Shown here piece by piece: positions 33,652 to 42,340 of a stretch of DNA of 64,000 nucleotides (positions are counted from its first letter, which is position 1; every line of letters starts with the position of its first letter). Position numbers and translations under genes: made by a program. The notes under the pieces were generated by a model. That model was given only the letters and a program-made list of their open reading frames with translations. It was not told where the DNA came from and ran no database searches. Source of the stretch: an uncultured Clostridia bacterium (GTDB lineage Bacteria > Bacillota > Clostridia > Oscillospirales > Acutalibacteraceae); the NCBI GenBank assembly GCA_944384985.1, contig CALWVM010000001.1, positions 124,001-188,000 on the forward strand, in the 5' to 3' direction.

Positions 33652-36639
33652 ATGGAGAACACAGCGAAAAATTCCACAACGAAAAGCGGCCGGAAGCATA
33701 TCGCGCGTAAAATTCTTGCGGTGCTTCTTGCGGTGTTGATTATGTTCGCCATAGCATTTGGTGTAGCGACCTATGTGCACAGAAAGAGCAGCGCACAAGC
33801 CGTTTCCACGGTTAAAAACGGCCTGTCGGCATACGAGCTGGCTGTGCAGTACGGCTATACGGGTACGGTGCAGGAGTGGCTGGACTCCCTTTCGGGGAAA
33901 TCGGCCTATGAGATCGCCAAGGAGAATGGCTACTCCGGTACAGAGCAGGCGTGGATCGATTCGCTGAAAGCAGCCGCCGAGCAGGACAATATCAGCATCA
34001 AAACAGCCAGCTTTTCTCGGGACGGCGATTTGCTTTTGAAGCTGTCCGACGATCGGGTAATTAACCTCGGCAGGGCCGTCGGTACGGATGGAAAAGACGG
34101 CGCGCAGGGAGAAAAAGGGGACAAGGGCGATATCGGTGTCGGCATCAGCAAAGCATATGTTAACGCGGACGGGCAGCTCATCCTGAACTTTTCGGATGGC
34201 ACCGGCGTCAATCTGGACCGGGTCGTCGGCAGCAAAGGGGACGACGGCATTGGTGTGTCCGGCTCTGTCATCAATGAAAACGGCGAACTGGTGCTTACCT
34301 ATTCCAACGGGCAGACAGCGAATTTAGGAAATGTAATCGGCGCCAAGGGCGAGAAAGGCGATCCAGGCGCAGCGGGCGCGCAGGGCGTTCAAGGCGAACA
34401 GGGCATACAGGGCGAAAAGGGCGACGATGGTATCGGCGTCGAAAGCTCTTCCATCAACGAAAACGGCGAGCTGGTGCTGACCTATTCGGACGGCCGGACC
34501 GCCAACCTCGGCAGCGTCATCGGCGCCAAAGGGGAACAGGGCGAAGCTGGTGAAAACGGCATAAGCGTAACCAGTGCGGAGATCACCTCCACCGGGGAGC
34601 TGGTGCTGACCTATTCCAGCGGCCAGAGGGACAACCTCGGGAACGTTATCGGGGCAAAAGGTGAACAGGGCGAAAAAGGCGAAACCGGTGCGACCGGCGC
34701 CGCCGGTAAGGACGGCATCAGTGTGACGAAATCCGAGATCAACCAAAAGGGAGAACTCGTGGTGACGTATTCGGATCATCGTGTGGAAAATCTTGGCGTT
34801 GTCGTTGGTGCGAAAGGCGACAAGGGGGACAAAGGCGAGAAAGGTGATACCGGGGCAACAGGTGCAGCCGGCGCCGACGGGGAAGACGGCGTAGGTATTC
34901 GCACGATCACCATCACTGCCGAAAATACGCTGGAGATCGCGTTGACCAACGGAACGCTTTTGAACCTTGGCAACATCAAAGGCGACAAGGGCGATACCGG
35001 CGAAGCGGGCGCAGCGGGCACGGATGGTGTCGGCATTACCCAAACGGAAATCAATGCAGCCGGGGAGCTGGTGCTGACCTATTCGGACGGCAATTCCGTC
35101 AACCTCGGTAAAGTGGTCGGCAAAGACGGCGTGCAGGGCGAAAAAGGCGACAAAGGCGATACCGGCGCAGCGGGCACGGATGGTGTCGGCATTACCCAAA
35201 CGGAAATCAATGCAGCCGGGGAGCTGGTGCTGACCTATTCGGACGGCAATTCCGTCAACCTCGGTAAAGTGGTCGGCAAAGACGGCGAGCAGGGCGAAAA
35301 AGGCGACAAAGGCGATACCGGCGCGGCGGGTGCCGACGGCGCGGACGGCGTGGGGATTACCGCAGCGGAGATCAACGACGTCGGCGAACTGGTGCTGCGC
35401 TTCTCCAATTCCACCAGCATCAACCTCGGGCGCGTTGTCGGGCAGAACGGCGCCGACGGGGAGAAGGGCGAAAAGGGCGATACCGGGGCAGCGGGCGCGA
35501 ACGGTATCGGCATTGCGGACGTGACCGTTACCGACGCGGGCGCATTGAACGTGACGCTGACCAACGGTACGATTCTGCAGCTGGGCAACATCAAAGGCTC
35601 CGACGGCGTCGGGATCGTCAAGACGGAAATCAATACGGAAGGGCACCTGATATTGACCTATTCCACCGGGGAGTCTGCCGACCTCGGTGCCGTTGTCGGC
35701 GCCGATGGTGAGGACGGCGTGGGGATCAAAACCGTTACGCTTTCGGCGGCGGGCGAACTGAGTGTTACGATGACCGATAATTCCGTGACGAATTTAGGCA
35801 ACGTGAAAGGCGAGAAGGGAGACAAAGGCGACAAGGGCGACAAAGGTGATACCGGTGCGGCCGGCAGAGGGATTTTGACGATGGAGATCAACAGCGCCGG
35901 CGAGCTGGTCGCGTATTATACCGACGGAACAAGTCAGAATCTGGGAAGCGTCGGCGGGACGGACGACACACAGGATATTCAGTATTTTGATTTCACCAGG
36001 CTTGCAGATAATACGTTAGGGGTATCCATAAAAGAGGAGTTCAAAGATGTTGTAGAAGACGTTACGATTCCAAGCACATTGGACGGAATGGCTGTCACAG
36101 CAATCAATGAAAGAGCCTTCTATCAATGTTCGCACTTAAAAAGGGTTACGATACCGGAGACCATTACCACGATGGGGAACTCCGCATTTATGTATTGCAC
36201 GAATCTTCAGTCCGTTGTTATCCCGAAAGATCTTTCCGTCGGCGCGTACGCCTTTTTCGGATGCACGAACCTGGAAACGGTGATTATTCAAAAAGGAGAT
36301 CAGCCCGTCACGATCGGAGATTATGCCTTTGCTGGGGATTGCATCTCTTTAGAGAATATCAGCTTGCCGGACAATCTTACGACCATTGGACGTTATTCCT
36401 TTTACGGGGCTACGGCACTTACGACGATCACCATTCCCGGAAATGTTACAACAATTTATCCGCAAGCATTTGTCAACGCCGGCTTGACGAATGCCTATGT
36501 AGACAACCCGGTGGGCTGGCAGTATTTGAACAACAATTCCCAAACGCCGACGAATATCAGCAGCTCTGTGATGCAGGATCCGAGCAGAGTCGCTTCGTTG
36601 CTGCTTGCTGCAAGCACACGCACGTTTATCCGTCAATAG
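33652..36639 (+). CDS. Collagen-like repeat surface protein with C-terminal leucine-rich repeats
   Basis: 995 residues from the ATG at 33652 (GGAGGAG upstream). An N-terminal membrane helix (about 21-41) is followed by two copies of a short motif, SAYELAVQYGYTGTVQEWLDSL-like (about 60-105). Then come about 14 modules, each of around 32 residues (GVGITQTEINAAGELVLTYS pattern, ending NLGKVVG) and most followed by Gly-X-Y collagen stretches such as GEKGDKGDTGAAG. From about residue 790 the protein turns into BspA-type leucine-rich repeats (TAINERAFYQCSHLKRVTIP pattern, five copies). No LPXTG motif is seen; the N-terminal helix may be the anchor. It is probably an adhesin-like filament. Expression is likely controlled by the neighbouring XRE protein. 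Confidence 0.88.
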   Translation: MENTAKNSTTKSGRKHIARKILAVLLAVLIMFAIAFGVATYVHRKSSAQAVSTVKNGLSAYELAVQYGYTGTVQEWLDSLSGKSAYEIAKENGYSGTEQAWIDSLKAAAEQDNISIKTASFSRDGDLLLKLSDDRVINLGRAVGTDGKDGAQGEKGDKGDIGVGISKAYVNADGQLILNFSDGTGVNLDRVVGSKGDDGIGVSGSVINENGELVLTYSNGQTANLGNVIGAKGEKGDPGAAGAQGVQGEQGIQGEKGDDGIGVESSSINENGELVLTYSDGRTANLGSVIGAKGEQGEAGENGISVTSAEITSTGELVLTYSSGQRDNLGNVIGAKGEQGEKGETGATGAAGKDGISVTKSEINQKGELVVTYSDHRVENLGVVVGAKGDKGDKGEKGDTGATGAAGADGEDGVGIRTITITAENTLEIALTNGTLLNLGNIKGDKGDTGEAGAAGTDGVGITQTEINAAGELVLTYSDGNSVNLGKVVGKDGVQGEKGDKGDTGAAGTDGVGITQTEINAAGELVLTYSDGNSVNLGKVVGKDGEQGEKGDKGDTGAAGADGADGVGITAAEINDVGELVLRFSNSTSINLGRVVGQNGADGEKGEKGDTGAAGANGIGIADVTVTDAGALNVTLTNGTILQLGNIKGSDGVGIVKTEINTEGHLILTYSTGESADLGAVVGADGEDGVGIKTVTLSAAGELSVTMTDNSVTNLGNVKGEKGDKGDKGDKGDTGAAGRGILTMEINSAGELVAYYTDGTSQNLGSVGGTDDTQDIQYFDFTRLADNTLGVSIKEEFKDVVEDVTIPSTLDGMAVTAINERAFYQCSHLKRVTIPETITTMGNSAFMYCTNLQSVVIPKDLSVGAYAFFGCTNLETVIIQKGDQPVTIGDYAFAGDCISLENISLPDNLTTIGRYSFYGATALTTITIPGNVTTIYPQAFVNAGLTNAYVDNPVGWQYLNNNSQTPTNISSSVMQDPSRVASLLLAASTRTFIRQ
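35026..35337 (+). repeat. Near-identical tandem 156-base duplication in the collagen-like gene
   Basis: The 52-codon module GVGITQTEINAAGELVLTYS...GAAG is present twice in direct succession (35026-35181 and from 35182), nearly identical at DNA level; the first difference I see is GTG against GAG after KDG. Other modules of the gene are much more diverged, so this pair is a recent duplication and a likely site of length variation. Confidence 0.85.
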
Positions 36640-36655
36640 GCGCGGGAGGAAAACC

Positions 36656-36904
36656 ATGAACACTTATCCGAAAACAGCGACAACCCACGAAAATTCGACA
36701 ACCAATCTGTATGTCTATGAATATAAAGGGAGACTAAGCGATAAAATCACATATCGCAAGAATCTGGTCAGCGAAATTCAGGGGCGTTGTGGGAACGCGC
36801 TGGGTGCGTTTGATGCCGACACCATGAATGAAGCGAGCTTCAGATCGTTTGCGGAAAGAGCGAAAGCGGAAGGGTTTACGATTTACAGGCTCGTTCAAGT
36901 GTAA
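36656..36904 (+). CDS. Small protein of unknown function
   Basis: 82 residues starting MNTYPKTATTHENSTTNLYVYEYKG, with GGGAGGA eight bases upstream of the ATG. It is hydrophilic with no signal or membrane segment, and resembles no family I recognise. It begins 16 bases after the collagen-like gene and is followed by a strong terminator, so it shares that transcript and the XRE-controlled promoter. Its role could be linked to the surface protein, but nothing in the sequence shows how. Confidence 0.7.
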   Translation: MNTYPKTATTHENSTTNLYVYEYKGRLSDKITYRKNLVSEIQGRCGNALGAFDADTMNEASFRSFAERAKAEGFTIYRLVQV

Positions 36905-36960
36905 GGATTTCGCATTTGCGCAAGCAGAAAAGGCAGAAAGCTTTCAAAGCTGTATAAACC

Positions 36961-37003
36961 AAAAAGGACGGATCTGTGTCAACCGACACAGATCCGTCCT
37001 TTT
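36961..37003. terminator. Strong bidirectional terminator
   Basis: AAAAAGGACGGATCTGTGTC pairs perfectly with its complement across the loop AACC, ending in TTTT. It lies between the converging small-protein gene and the second XRE gene. Confidence 0.92.
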
Positions 37004-37028
37004 CTGCATACCGCGCGATCACGGCGCG

Positions 37029-37427
37029 TTAGTCCTTTCCCGAAAGCTGCGTAATTGCCAAAGCGGCGAGGCCGATGCCCAGCATACCGACAGCGTCGGC
37101 GGTTTCGATCTCTTTAAGAAACGACAGCACGGCAACGGCGATCCCCATGGCCAGCGCGACGCCTTTTAGGGCAAGCTGTACGATGCCGGCAACCCGGCTG
37201 TCGGCGGCTTTCCCTTTTGTACCGGCTTTCCCCTGCATGAGCTCGTCAACGGTCACGCCGAAAATCTCGGCGAGCTTCGGGATGGAATTGACATCCGGGA
37301 AGGATAAGTCGCGTTCCCATTTCGAAACGGCCTTGTCCGTCACGCCCATTTTTTCGGCAAGCTCCAGCTGCGTCATGCCTTTTTCCCGGCGCATCTCTGC
37401 AAGCTTTGTTCCAAATGTTTTTTTCAT
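37029..37427 (-). CDS. XRE-family regulator with C-terminal membrane segments
   Basis: 132 residues: an N-terminal Cro/C1 helix-turn-helix (FGTKLAEMRREKGMTQLELAEKMGVTDKAVSKWERDLSFPDVNSIPKLAEIFGVTVDELM), a short linker and two hydrophobic stretches (about 85-103 GIVQLALKGVALAMGIAVAV and 112-128). The pattern of a DNA-binding domain tied to the membrane is common in Firmicutes. Start at 37427 with AGGAG upstream; the 20-residue extension to 37487 runs through the promoter and is rejected. Probably autoregulated through the inverted repeat in its promoter. Confidence 0.88.
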   Translation of the reverse strand: MKKTFGTKLAEMRREKGMTQLELAEKMGVTDKAVSKWERDLSFPDVNSIPKLAEIFGVTVDELMQGKAGTKGKAADSRVAGIVQLALKGVALAMGIAVAVLSFLKEIETADAVGMLGIGLAALAITQLSGKD

Positions 37428-37458
37428 GGCGGTTTCGCTCCTTTGTTGGGATACCGGC

Positions 37459-37487
37459 ATCTTAACAGACCTTTGTTCTGTTCGCAA
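37459..37487 (-). promoter_or_regulatory. Promoter of the membrane-XRE gene with inverted repeat in the spacer
   Basis: On the minus strand: TTGCGA (complement of 37482-37487), 17-base spacer, TAAGAT (complement of 37459-37464). The spacer contains AACAGA and TCTGTT as an inverted repeat (37464-37482), the same placement as the operator of the first XRE regulator although the sequence is unrelated. Confidence 0.6.
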
Positions 37488-37599
37488 CCGACCGTTGGTT
37501 TAGCCGGCTCGACCGGTAGTTTATCGCCGGTGGAAGAGAAAAAGGACGGCGCTGCGCCTTGCAAAGGCCCGGAACCGGCCCCTGTTGGTCTCTCTTGTT

Positions 37600-38673
37600 T
37601 TATGCCCCCGCATTTTGCAGCTTCTCCGCGGCGTCGGCGGCGAGAAGCGCGTCGATGATCTCGTCAAGGTCGCCGTCGAGCACGGCTTCCAGCTTATAAA
37701 GCGTGAGGCCGATGCGGTGGTCGGTCACGCGCCCCTGCGGGAAATTGTAGGTGCGGATGCGCTCGCTGCGGTCACCCGTGCCGACCTGCGAACGGCGCTC
37801 GCCCGCGATCTCGGCTTCCTGCTTTTTGCGCTCGATCTCGTAAAGCCGTGCGCGCAGGACGGCAAGCGCCTTATCCTTGTTGCGGTACTGGCTGCGCTCG
37901 TCCTGACATTCCACGACCATCCCGGTGGGCAGGTGCGTCACGCGGATGGCGGAGGAAGTCTTGTTGACCTTCTGCCCGCCCGCGCCGGAGGAACGGAACA
38001 CGTCGATCTGCAAATCTGCGGGGTCGAGTTCAAATTCCACCTCTTCGGCTTCGGGCAGCACCGCGACGGTAGCGGTGGAGGTGTGGATGCGCCCCTGGCT
38101 TTCGGTCTCGGGCACGCGCTGGACGCGGTGGACGCCGCTTTCGAATTTCAGGCGCGAATACGCGCCCTCGCCTTCGATGATGCAGCTGATCTCCTTGAAC
38201 CCGCCGAGCTGTGTTTCGGAGGCGCCCACGACCTCCAGCTTCCAGCCGCGCGCTTCTGCATACATCGAATACATGCGGAAAAGCCGCGCGGCGAACAACG
38301 CGGCTTCGTCGCCGCCCGCGCCTGCGCGGATCTCTAAAATCACATTTTTATCATCGTTCGGGTCGTGCGGCAGCAAAAGCACGCGCAAATCCTGTTCCAA
38401 TTTCTCAAGCTTTTCTTCCGCGGCGCGGCACTCTTCTGCCGCCATGTCCCGAAGCTCGCGGTCCGCGCCGCTCTCAGCGAGCAGTTCGCGCGCCGCGTCG
38501 CGGTCGGCTTCCGCTTTTTTGTATGCCGCGTAGGCGTCCGCAATCGGGCGCAGGTGCTTGGCTTCGCGCATGAGCGCGGCGAAATGCTTTGCATCCGCCG
38601 CCGCTTCGGGCGTGCAGAGCTCGCGCTCGATCTCCTGAAGCCGCGCCTCGACCCCCTGTACTGATTCAAACAT
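37600..38673 (-). CDS. prfA: Peptide chain release factor 1
   Basis: Reads UAA and UAG stops and triggers peptide release. The 357 residues contain the GGQ catalytic motif (residues 232-234 in [15 protein letters not shown]) and the stop-reading PxT tripeptide as Pro-Glu-Thr (188-190, [15 protein letters not shown]). The ATG overlaps the end of the DUF951 gene by eight bases, so the three minus-strand genes are coupled. Confidence 0.97.
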   Translation of the reverse strand: MFESVQGVEARLQEIERELCTPEAAADAKHFAALMREAKHLRPIADAYAAYKKAEADRDAARELLAESGADRELRDMAAEECRAAEEKLEKLEQDLRVLLLPHDPNDDKNVILEIRAGAGGDEAALFAARLFRMYSMYAEARGWKLEVVGASETQLGGFKEISCIIEGEGAYSRLKFESGVHRVQRVPETESQGRIHTSTATVAVLPEAEEVEFELDPADLQIDVFRSSGAGGQKVNKTSSAIRVTHLPTGMVVECQDERSQYRNKDKALAVLRARLYEIERKKQEAEIAGERRSQVGTGDRSERIRTYNFPQGRVTDHRIGLTLYKLEAVLDGDLDEIIDALLAADAAEKLQNAGA

Positions 38674-38863
38674 CCGATTCCCCGTCTTCCCGCAGAATTT
38701 TTTTGATGCGCTTCTCGATTTTTACGCGCGGCGCCATGAACTCCCTGCCGCACGTCGTGCAGCGCAGGCGGAAATCCATGCCCGCGCGCAGGACCAGGAA
38801 CGTTTTGCCGCCGCAGGGATGCGGCTTTTTCATTTCAAGAATGTCCCCGACGCGCACGTCCAT
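38666..38863 (-). CDS. DUF951 protein
   Basis: 65-residue basic protein [19 protein letters not shown] with a second [11 protein letters not shown] pair, a typical DUF951 member; the cysteines CGG and CTTC could bind zinc. The family is widespread in Firmicutes and its function is not established. It starts right after the Nudix gene stop, with its ribosome site (GAGGTG) inside that gene's last codons, and its own end overlaps prfA. Confidence 0.92.
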   Translation of the reverse strand: MDVRVGDILEMKKPHPCGGKTFLVLRAGMDFRLRCTTCGREFMAPRVKIEKRIKKILREDGESDV

Positions 38864-39607
38864 TCAAAACACCTCGAGTGCGCTGTGTTCAGTGAGGAAC
38901 GCCTGCGCCTTTTTTAAGATCGCCTTGTCGTTCTCGTAATTGAGCGTGGCAAGGCAGCGGTCGAAGTTCAGCCAGATATAGTCTTCGATCTCGCTTTGCT
39001 GGATGACGGTGCGGGTGTCCTTGGTGGTGGCGAGGAAGATCAGGACGGTTTTGTCGATGCGCCCCTGGATGGTGTACGCGGACCTTTCGCAGAACCCTTG
39101 GAACACCTCGATGTGCAGGCCCGTTTCCTCAAGCACCTCGCGTTTGGCGGTGTCGAGATCCGTCTCGCCCGCCTCGACGTGGCCCTTCGGGAAGCCCCAG
39201 TGGGCGCTGCGCTTGTTCTTGATGAGCAGGAACCGGCGCTCGCCGCCGATGTCGCGGAAAACGACCGCCCCGCACGACCGTTCGTAAAAGCATTCGATCT
39301 TCACGCCCTTGCCCTTGTGGCGAAAGGCGACGGCCGGTTTGATATCCTGAATAATAAACCGCTTGGATTTTGGCGAGACTACCAGATAAACGGCGCGTTC
39401 CTGCTTGTCGCGGATGATGGCGATCACGCGGCCGTCAAAGCGGCGGACGGGGTGGTTCACCCCCATGATGTACGCGCCCGCAACCGGGAAACGCGGGTCA
39501 AGCCCGCTTTCAACGACGCCGAAGTTCAGCAGATATTTTGTATTGGTCTCGCTGTCAAAGCGGCCGAGGGGTTTTGTGACCCGAACTCTGACAAATTTGC
39601 CCAACAT
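38864..39607 (-). CDS. Fusion of a degenerate pyrophosphatase-like domain with a Nudix hydrolase
   Basis: 247 residues from the ATG at 39607. Residues 1-90 (LGKFVRVRVTKPLGRFDSE, later AYIMGVNHPVRRFDGRVIAI) align with the small clostridial family I inorganic pyrophosphatases (IDRPLGS ... DAYILGV ... EFTGKVIAII). The metal-binding Asp of that DAY motif is replaced (VAGAY), so the domain is probably inactive. Residues 105-245 are a Nudix domain with a complete box, Gly142 to Leu164 (GHVEAGETDLDTAKREVLEE), close to diadenosine-tetraphosphate hydrolases. The frame runs upstream to 39895 without a start signal; AAGGAG lies 11 bases before 39607. It is coupled to DUF951 and prfA. Confidence 0.85.
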   Translation of the reverse strand: MLGKFVRVRVTKPLGRFDSETNTKYLLNFGVVESGLDPRFPVAGAYIMGVNHPVRRFDGRVIAIIRDKQERAVYLVVSPKSKRFIIQDIKPAVAFRHKGKGVKIECFYERSCGAVVFRDIGGERRFLLIKNKRSAHWGFPKGHVEAGETDLDTAKREVLEETGLHIEVFQGFCERSAYTIQGRIDKTVLIFLATTKDTRTVIQQSEIEDYIWLNFDRCLATLNYENDKAILKKAQAFLTEHSALEVF

Positions 39608-39714
39608 CTGTGGAACGACTCCTTCGTAATAACTGATTCTTATTATACAGGAAAGCCCGCGGTGTTTCAAGGGCTTTTTGCCCCGCCAAAATGCGCCCGC
39701 GTACAAATTTGGAA

Positions 39715-39743
39715 TTGAAAACAGGCAAAAACTATGGTAGACT
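39715..39743 (+). promoter_or_regulatory. Promoter of the propeller-lipoprotein operon
   Basis: TTGAAA (39715-39720), 17-base spacer, TAGACT (39738-39743), about 80 bases upstream of the start codon. Confidence 0.6.
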
Positions 39744-39822
39744 AACAATGTATAAGCATCTGCGCGTAAAAACAGCCGCTGCGGCGCAGGCGGGCGGACG
39801 TTCATTCCCCGGAGGCATACGC

Positions 39823-41571
39823 ATGAAAAAAGAAAAATGGATGATCCTGATATCGGTTCTGCTGCTCGTTGCGGTGTTCGCTGTGCTTTCGGCATGCGGC
39901 GGCAACAAGACGACGAGCGAGACGGTGGTGGTCACCGACGAAAACGGCGAGCCGCTGACAGACGCAAACGGCAACCCCATCACAGCGGTGCTCGAAGGCG
40001 AGATCGTGGAGATCACCAACGCCAACGGCGAAAAAGTCTATGATGAAAACGGCGAGGTGCGCACTACCATTATTTATCCCGCGCAGGAATACGCCGTGCC
40101 CGTCACCGATGAAAACGGCAACCTCGTGTATGACGAGGCGGGCAATCTCGTGACCACGATGGTCGCCTATACCCCCACGACGGCAGGCGGCGGCGGGGCG
40201 GCGATGGGCCTTCCCGTTACGGACGCATACGGCAACGTCGTCGTGGGCGCAAACGGCGAAACGCTGACGTACACCGTACCCTACTCGAACACCCCCGCCC
40301 TGCCGGGGCAGAACACCGCCAACTGGGGCACGACCTTCGGCGGCACGGGCGGCGACGCGTTTGTGGATACGGCAGCCACACCGGACGGCGGCTTTGTGGC
40401 GCTTGTGCAGGCGAACTCCAAAGACGGCAGCATGGCTTCCCTTGCGGGAGACAGCGCAGCGCCGATCCCCGTCGTCATCAAATACACCCGCAAAGGCAGG
40501 CTTGACTGGCAGCAGGCGATCCCGTCCGACGGCGGCGTGCAGGCTACGGGGATCGCGGTGGATGCGGATGGCAATATTGCCGTCAGCGGCAGGACGAAAG
40601 CGTCGGATCTCGGCTTTGCGAACGCGGGCGATTACGACGCGGTCGTATTCAAATTCAACAAGAACGGCGAACGGCAGTGGACCGGCAATTTCAGCGGCAG
40701 CCGCGCCGACGGGTTCGAGCAGGTCGCCGCTGCGCCCGACGGCGGGTTCATAGCGGTCGGGTATTCGAGCTCTCCGGACGGCACCGGCGCATCGCTCGGG
40801 CTTTCCGCGCGGCGCAGCGCCCCGATCGTGGTGAAGTTTACGGCGGACGGCTCGATCGCCTGGCAGCACGCCGTCGGTTCGACCGGCGACTCGCTCACGA
40901 GCGTTGCGGTGGATGCGGACGGCAGCGTCTATGCCGCGGGCAGCTTTACGTCCCGCGGGGCGGACAGCCTGTTTACCCCCTACGGTCGTGCGGACGCGGG
41001 GCTTGTGAAGTTCTCTGCGTCCGGCGAGCAACAGTGGGTGCGGCAGTTCGGCGGTTCCGAAAGCGACATGTTCCTGGCGGTGACGGCAGCCTCGGACGGC
41101 GGCTGCGTCGTGGCGGGGCGCTCGTCCTCGCGCGATCAGACGATGTCCACGCTCTCGAACCAGGGCGGGTATGATGCGATCATGGTCAAATACAATGCCG
41201 ACGGCGCCGTGGCTTGGCAGAGCGTGGTGCACGGCCTGTTTGACGACTGTTTTACCGCCGTCTGCGCGACCGAGGACGGCTACGCGCTCGCGGGCTTCAC
41301 GAACTCCGCCAACAGCGATTTCCGCAAGGTCGGCAACCGTGGCGGCACGGATGCATTCGTGGTGCGCACGGACGCGTCCGGCAAGGTGCTGGAAAACACG
41401 CTGCAATCCTACGGCGGCTCGCGTGACGATCGCTTCGGCGGGATCTGCGCGCTGGAAAGCGGCGAGATCGTCGCCTGCGGCTCGACGCTTTCCACCGACG
41501 GGGACCTGATCGGTCTGCCGGTCAAAAGCAACGGCGAGGACACGGTCGGCATGATCGCGCGCTTTGCATAA
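39823..41571 (+). CDS. Secreted lipoprotein with beta-propeller-like repeats
   Basis: 582 residues from the ATG at 39823 (GGAGG upstream). Lipoprotein signal with lipobox LSAC (Cys25). Residues about 33-110 are a run of VTDENGEPLTDANGNP-type repeats, a stalk shared with the lipoproteins at 55751 and 56462. From about 165 there are repeated blade-like units, each with a GDAFVDTAATPDGGFVALV-type pattern followed by YDAVVFKFNKNGERQW; I count about seven, which suggests a beta-propeller on the outer face of the membrane. No catalytic motif is recognised. The next gene starts 28 bases later. Confidence 0.8.
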   Translation: MKKEKWMILISVLLLVAVFAVLSACGGNKTTSETVVVTDENGEPLTDANGNPITAVLEGEIVEITNANGEKVYDENGEVRTTIIYPAQEYAVPVTDENGNLVYDEAGNLVTTMVAYTPTTAGGGGAAMGLPVTDAYGNVVVGANGETLTYTVPYSNTPALPGQNTANWGTTFGGTGGDAFVDTAATPDGGFVALVQANSKDGSMASLAGDSAAPIPVVIKYTRKGRLDWQQAIPSDGGVQATGIAVDADGNIAVSGRTKASDLGFANAGDYDAVVFKFNKNGERQWTGNFSGSRADGFEQVAAAPDGGFIAVGYSSSPDGTGASLGLSARRSAPIVVKFTADGSIAWQHAVGSTGDSLTSVAVDADGSVYAAGSFTSRGADSLFTPYGRADAGLVKFSASGEQQWVRQFGGSESDMFLAVTAASDGGCVVAGRSSSRDQTMSTLSNQGGYDAIMVKYNADGAVAWQSVVHGLFDDCFTAVCATEDGYALAGFTNSANSDFRKVGNRGGTDAFVVRTDASGKVLENTLQSYGGSRDDRFGGICALESGEIVACGSTLSTDGDLIGLPVKSNGEDTVGMIARFA

Positions 41572-41599
41572 ACGGAATACAAAAAAGGAATTTTTGCTT

Positions 41600-42340
41600 A
41601 TGTCAGACAATCAACTTCCCGGCTACCTGCCGCGGCGCCACCAGATCCTCTGGATCGTGCTGCGCGCCGGGATCATGCTCTGGGGCATTTACGGCCTGTT
41701 CCACGGCTCAGTCGTGGAATTTCTCGAAGCGATCTTCGCCATCCTGTTTACCCACCTGTGGGATTTCTTCCAGGTGTTCGGCGGCAGGTCGTTCATCACC
41801 CGTGTAGACTATCTCACGGGCACCATGCTCAACGTGTTTATTTTCGTGGGCGTGGTCATCGGCTCTACGCTCAACAACCGCACCGATTTTCACAGCTTCG
41901 ACATCGTAACGCATTTCTTCGCGGGCTTCATCGCCGCGTGGTTTGCCTATGACTTTGCCGTAATCATCCAGGGGCGGCGCGGTCCGCTTTCGCCTGCGCT
42001 CGCTTCGCTCTTTGCGCTGTGCTTCTCCCTTGGCATTTCGGTGGGCTGGGAGATCTACGAATTCACTATGGACCGCCTTTACGGGCTGCAGCTGCAATGC
42101 TCTGAGCCCACGTCCGAAGCGGGGCTTTTAGACACCATGGGCGACTTTATCATTTCCGCGGCGGGCGCGCTCGTCGGCATGTTCCTTGTCGCGTTTTATA
42201 GGAACGGGAAAATCGGGAAGCATAAAAAACAGGTGCGCGCGGCGCTTGCCCGCGAAAAACGCGAAGAAGAGATCAAACAACGGCTGTGGGAGGAATATCT
42301 GCATGCGCAAAACGATCATCACAACGGACAGCCCGGCTGA
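41600..42340 (+). CDS. Integral membrane protein, DUF2238/YjdF-like
   Basis: 246 residues with about six hydrophobic helices and a basic C-terminal tail rich in Lys, Arg and Glu (about 205-246). The pattern VGWEIYEFTMD ... LLDTMGDFIISAAGALVGM resembles the conserved end of DUF2238/YjdF membrane proteins (a W-E-xxE motif, then an Asp-rich turn before the last helix). Function of that family is unknown. It overlaps the DegV gene by 38 bases, so expression is coupled. Family assignment is moderate. Confidence 0.7.
   Translation: MSDNQLPGYLPRRHQILWIVLRAGIMLWGIYGLFHGSVVEFLEAIFAILFTHLWDFFQVFGGRSFITRVDYLTGTMLNVFIFVGVVIGSTLNNRTDFHSFDIVTHFFAGFIAAWFAYDFAVIIQGRRGPLSPALASLFALCFSLGISVGWEIYEFTMDRLYGLQLQCSEPTSEAGLLDTMGDFIISAAGALVGMFLVAFYRNGKIGKHKKQVRAALAREKREEEIKQRLWEEYLHAQNDHHNGQPG

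Noticed and set aside
34324-35646. Minus-strand frame of 440 codons with apparent internal repeats
   Set aside because: The repeats are the complement of the collagen-like modules; no start signal or domain.
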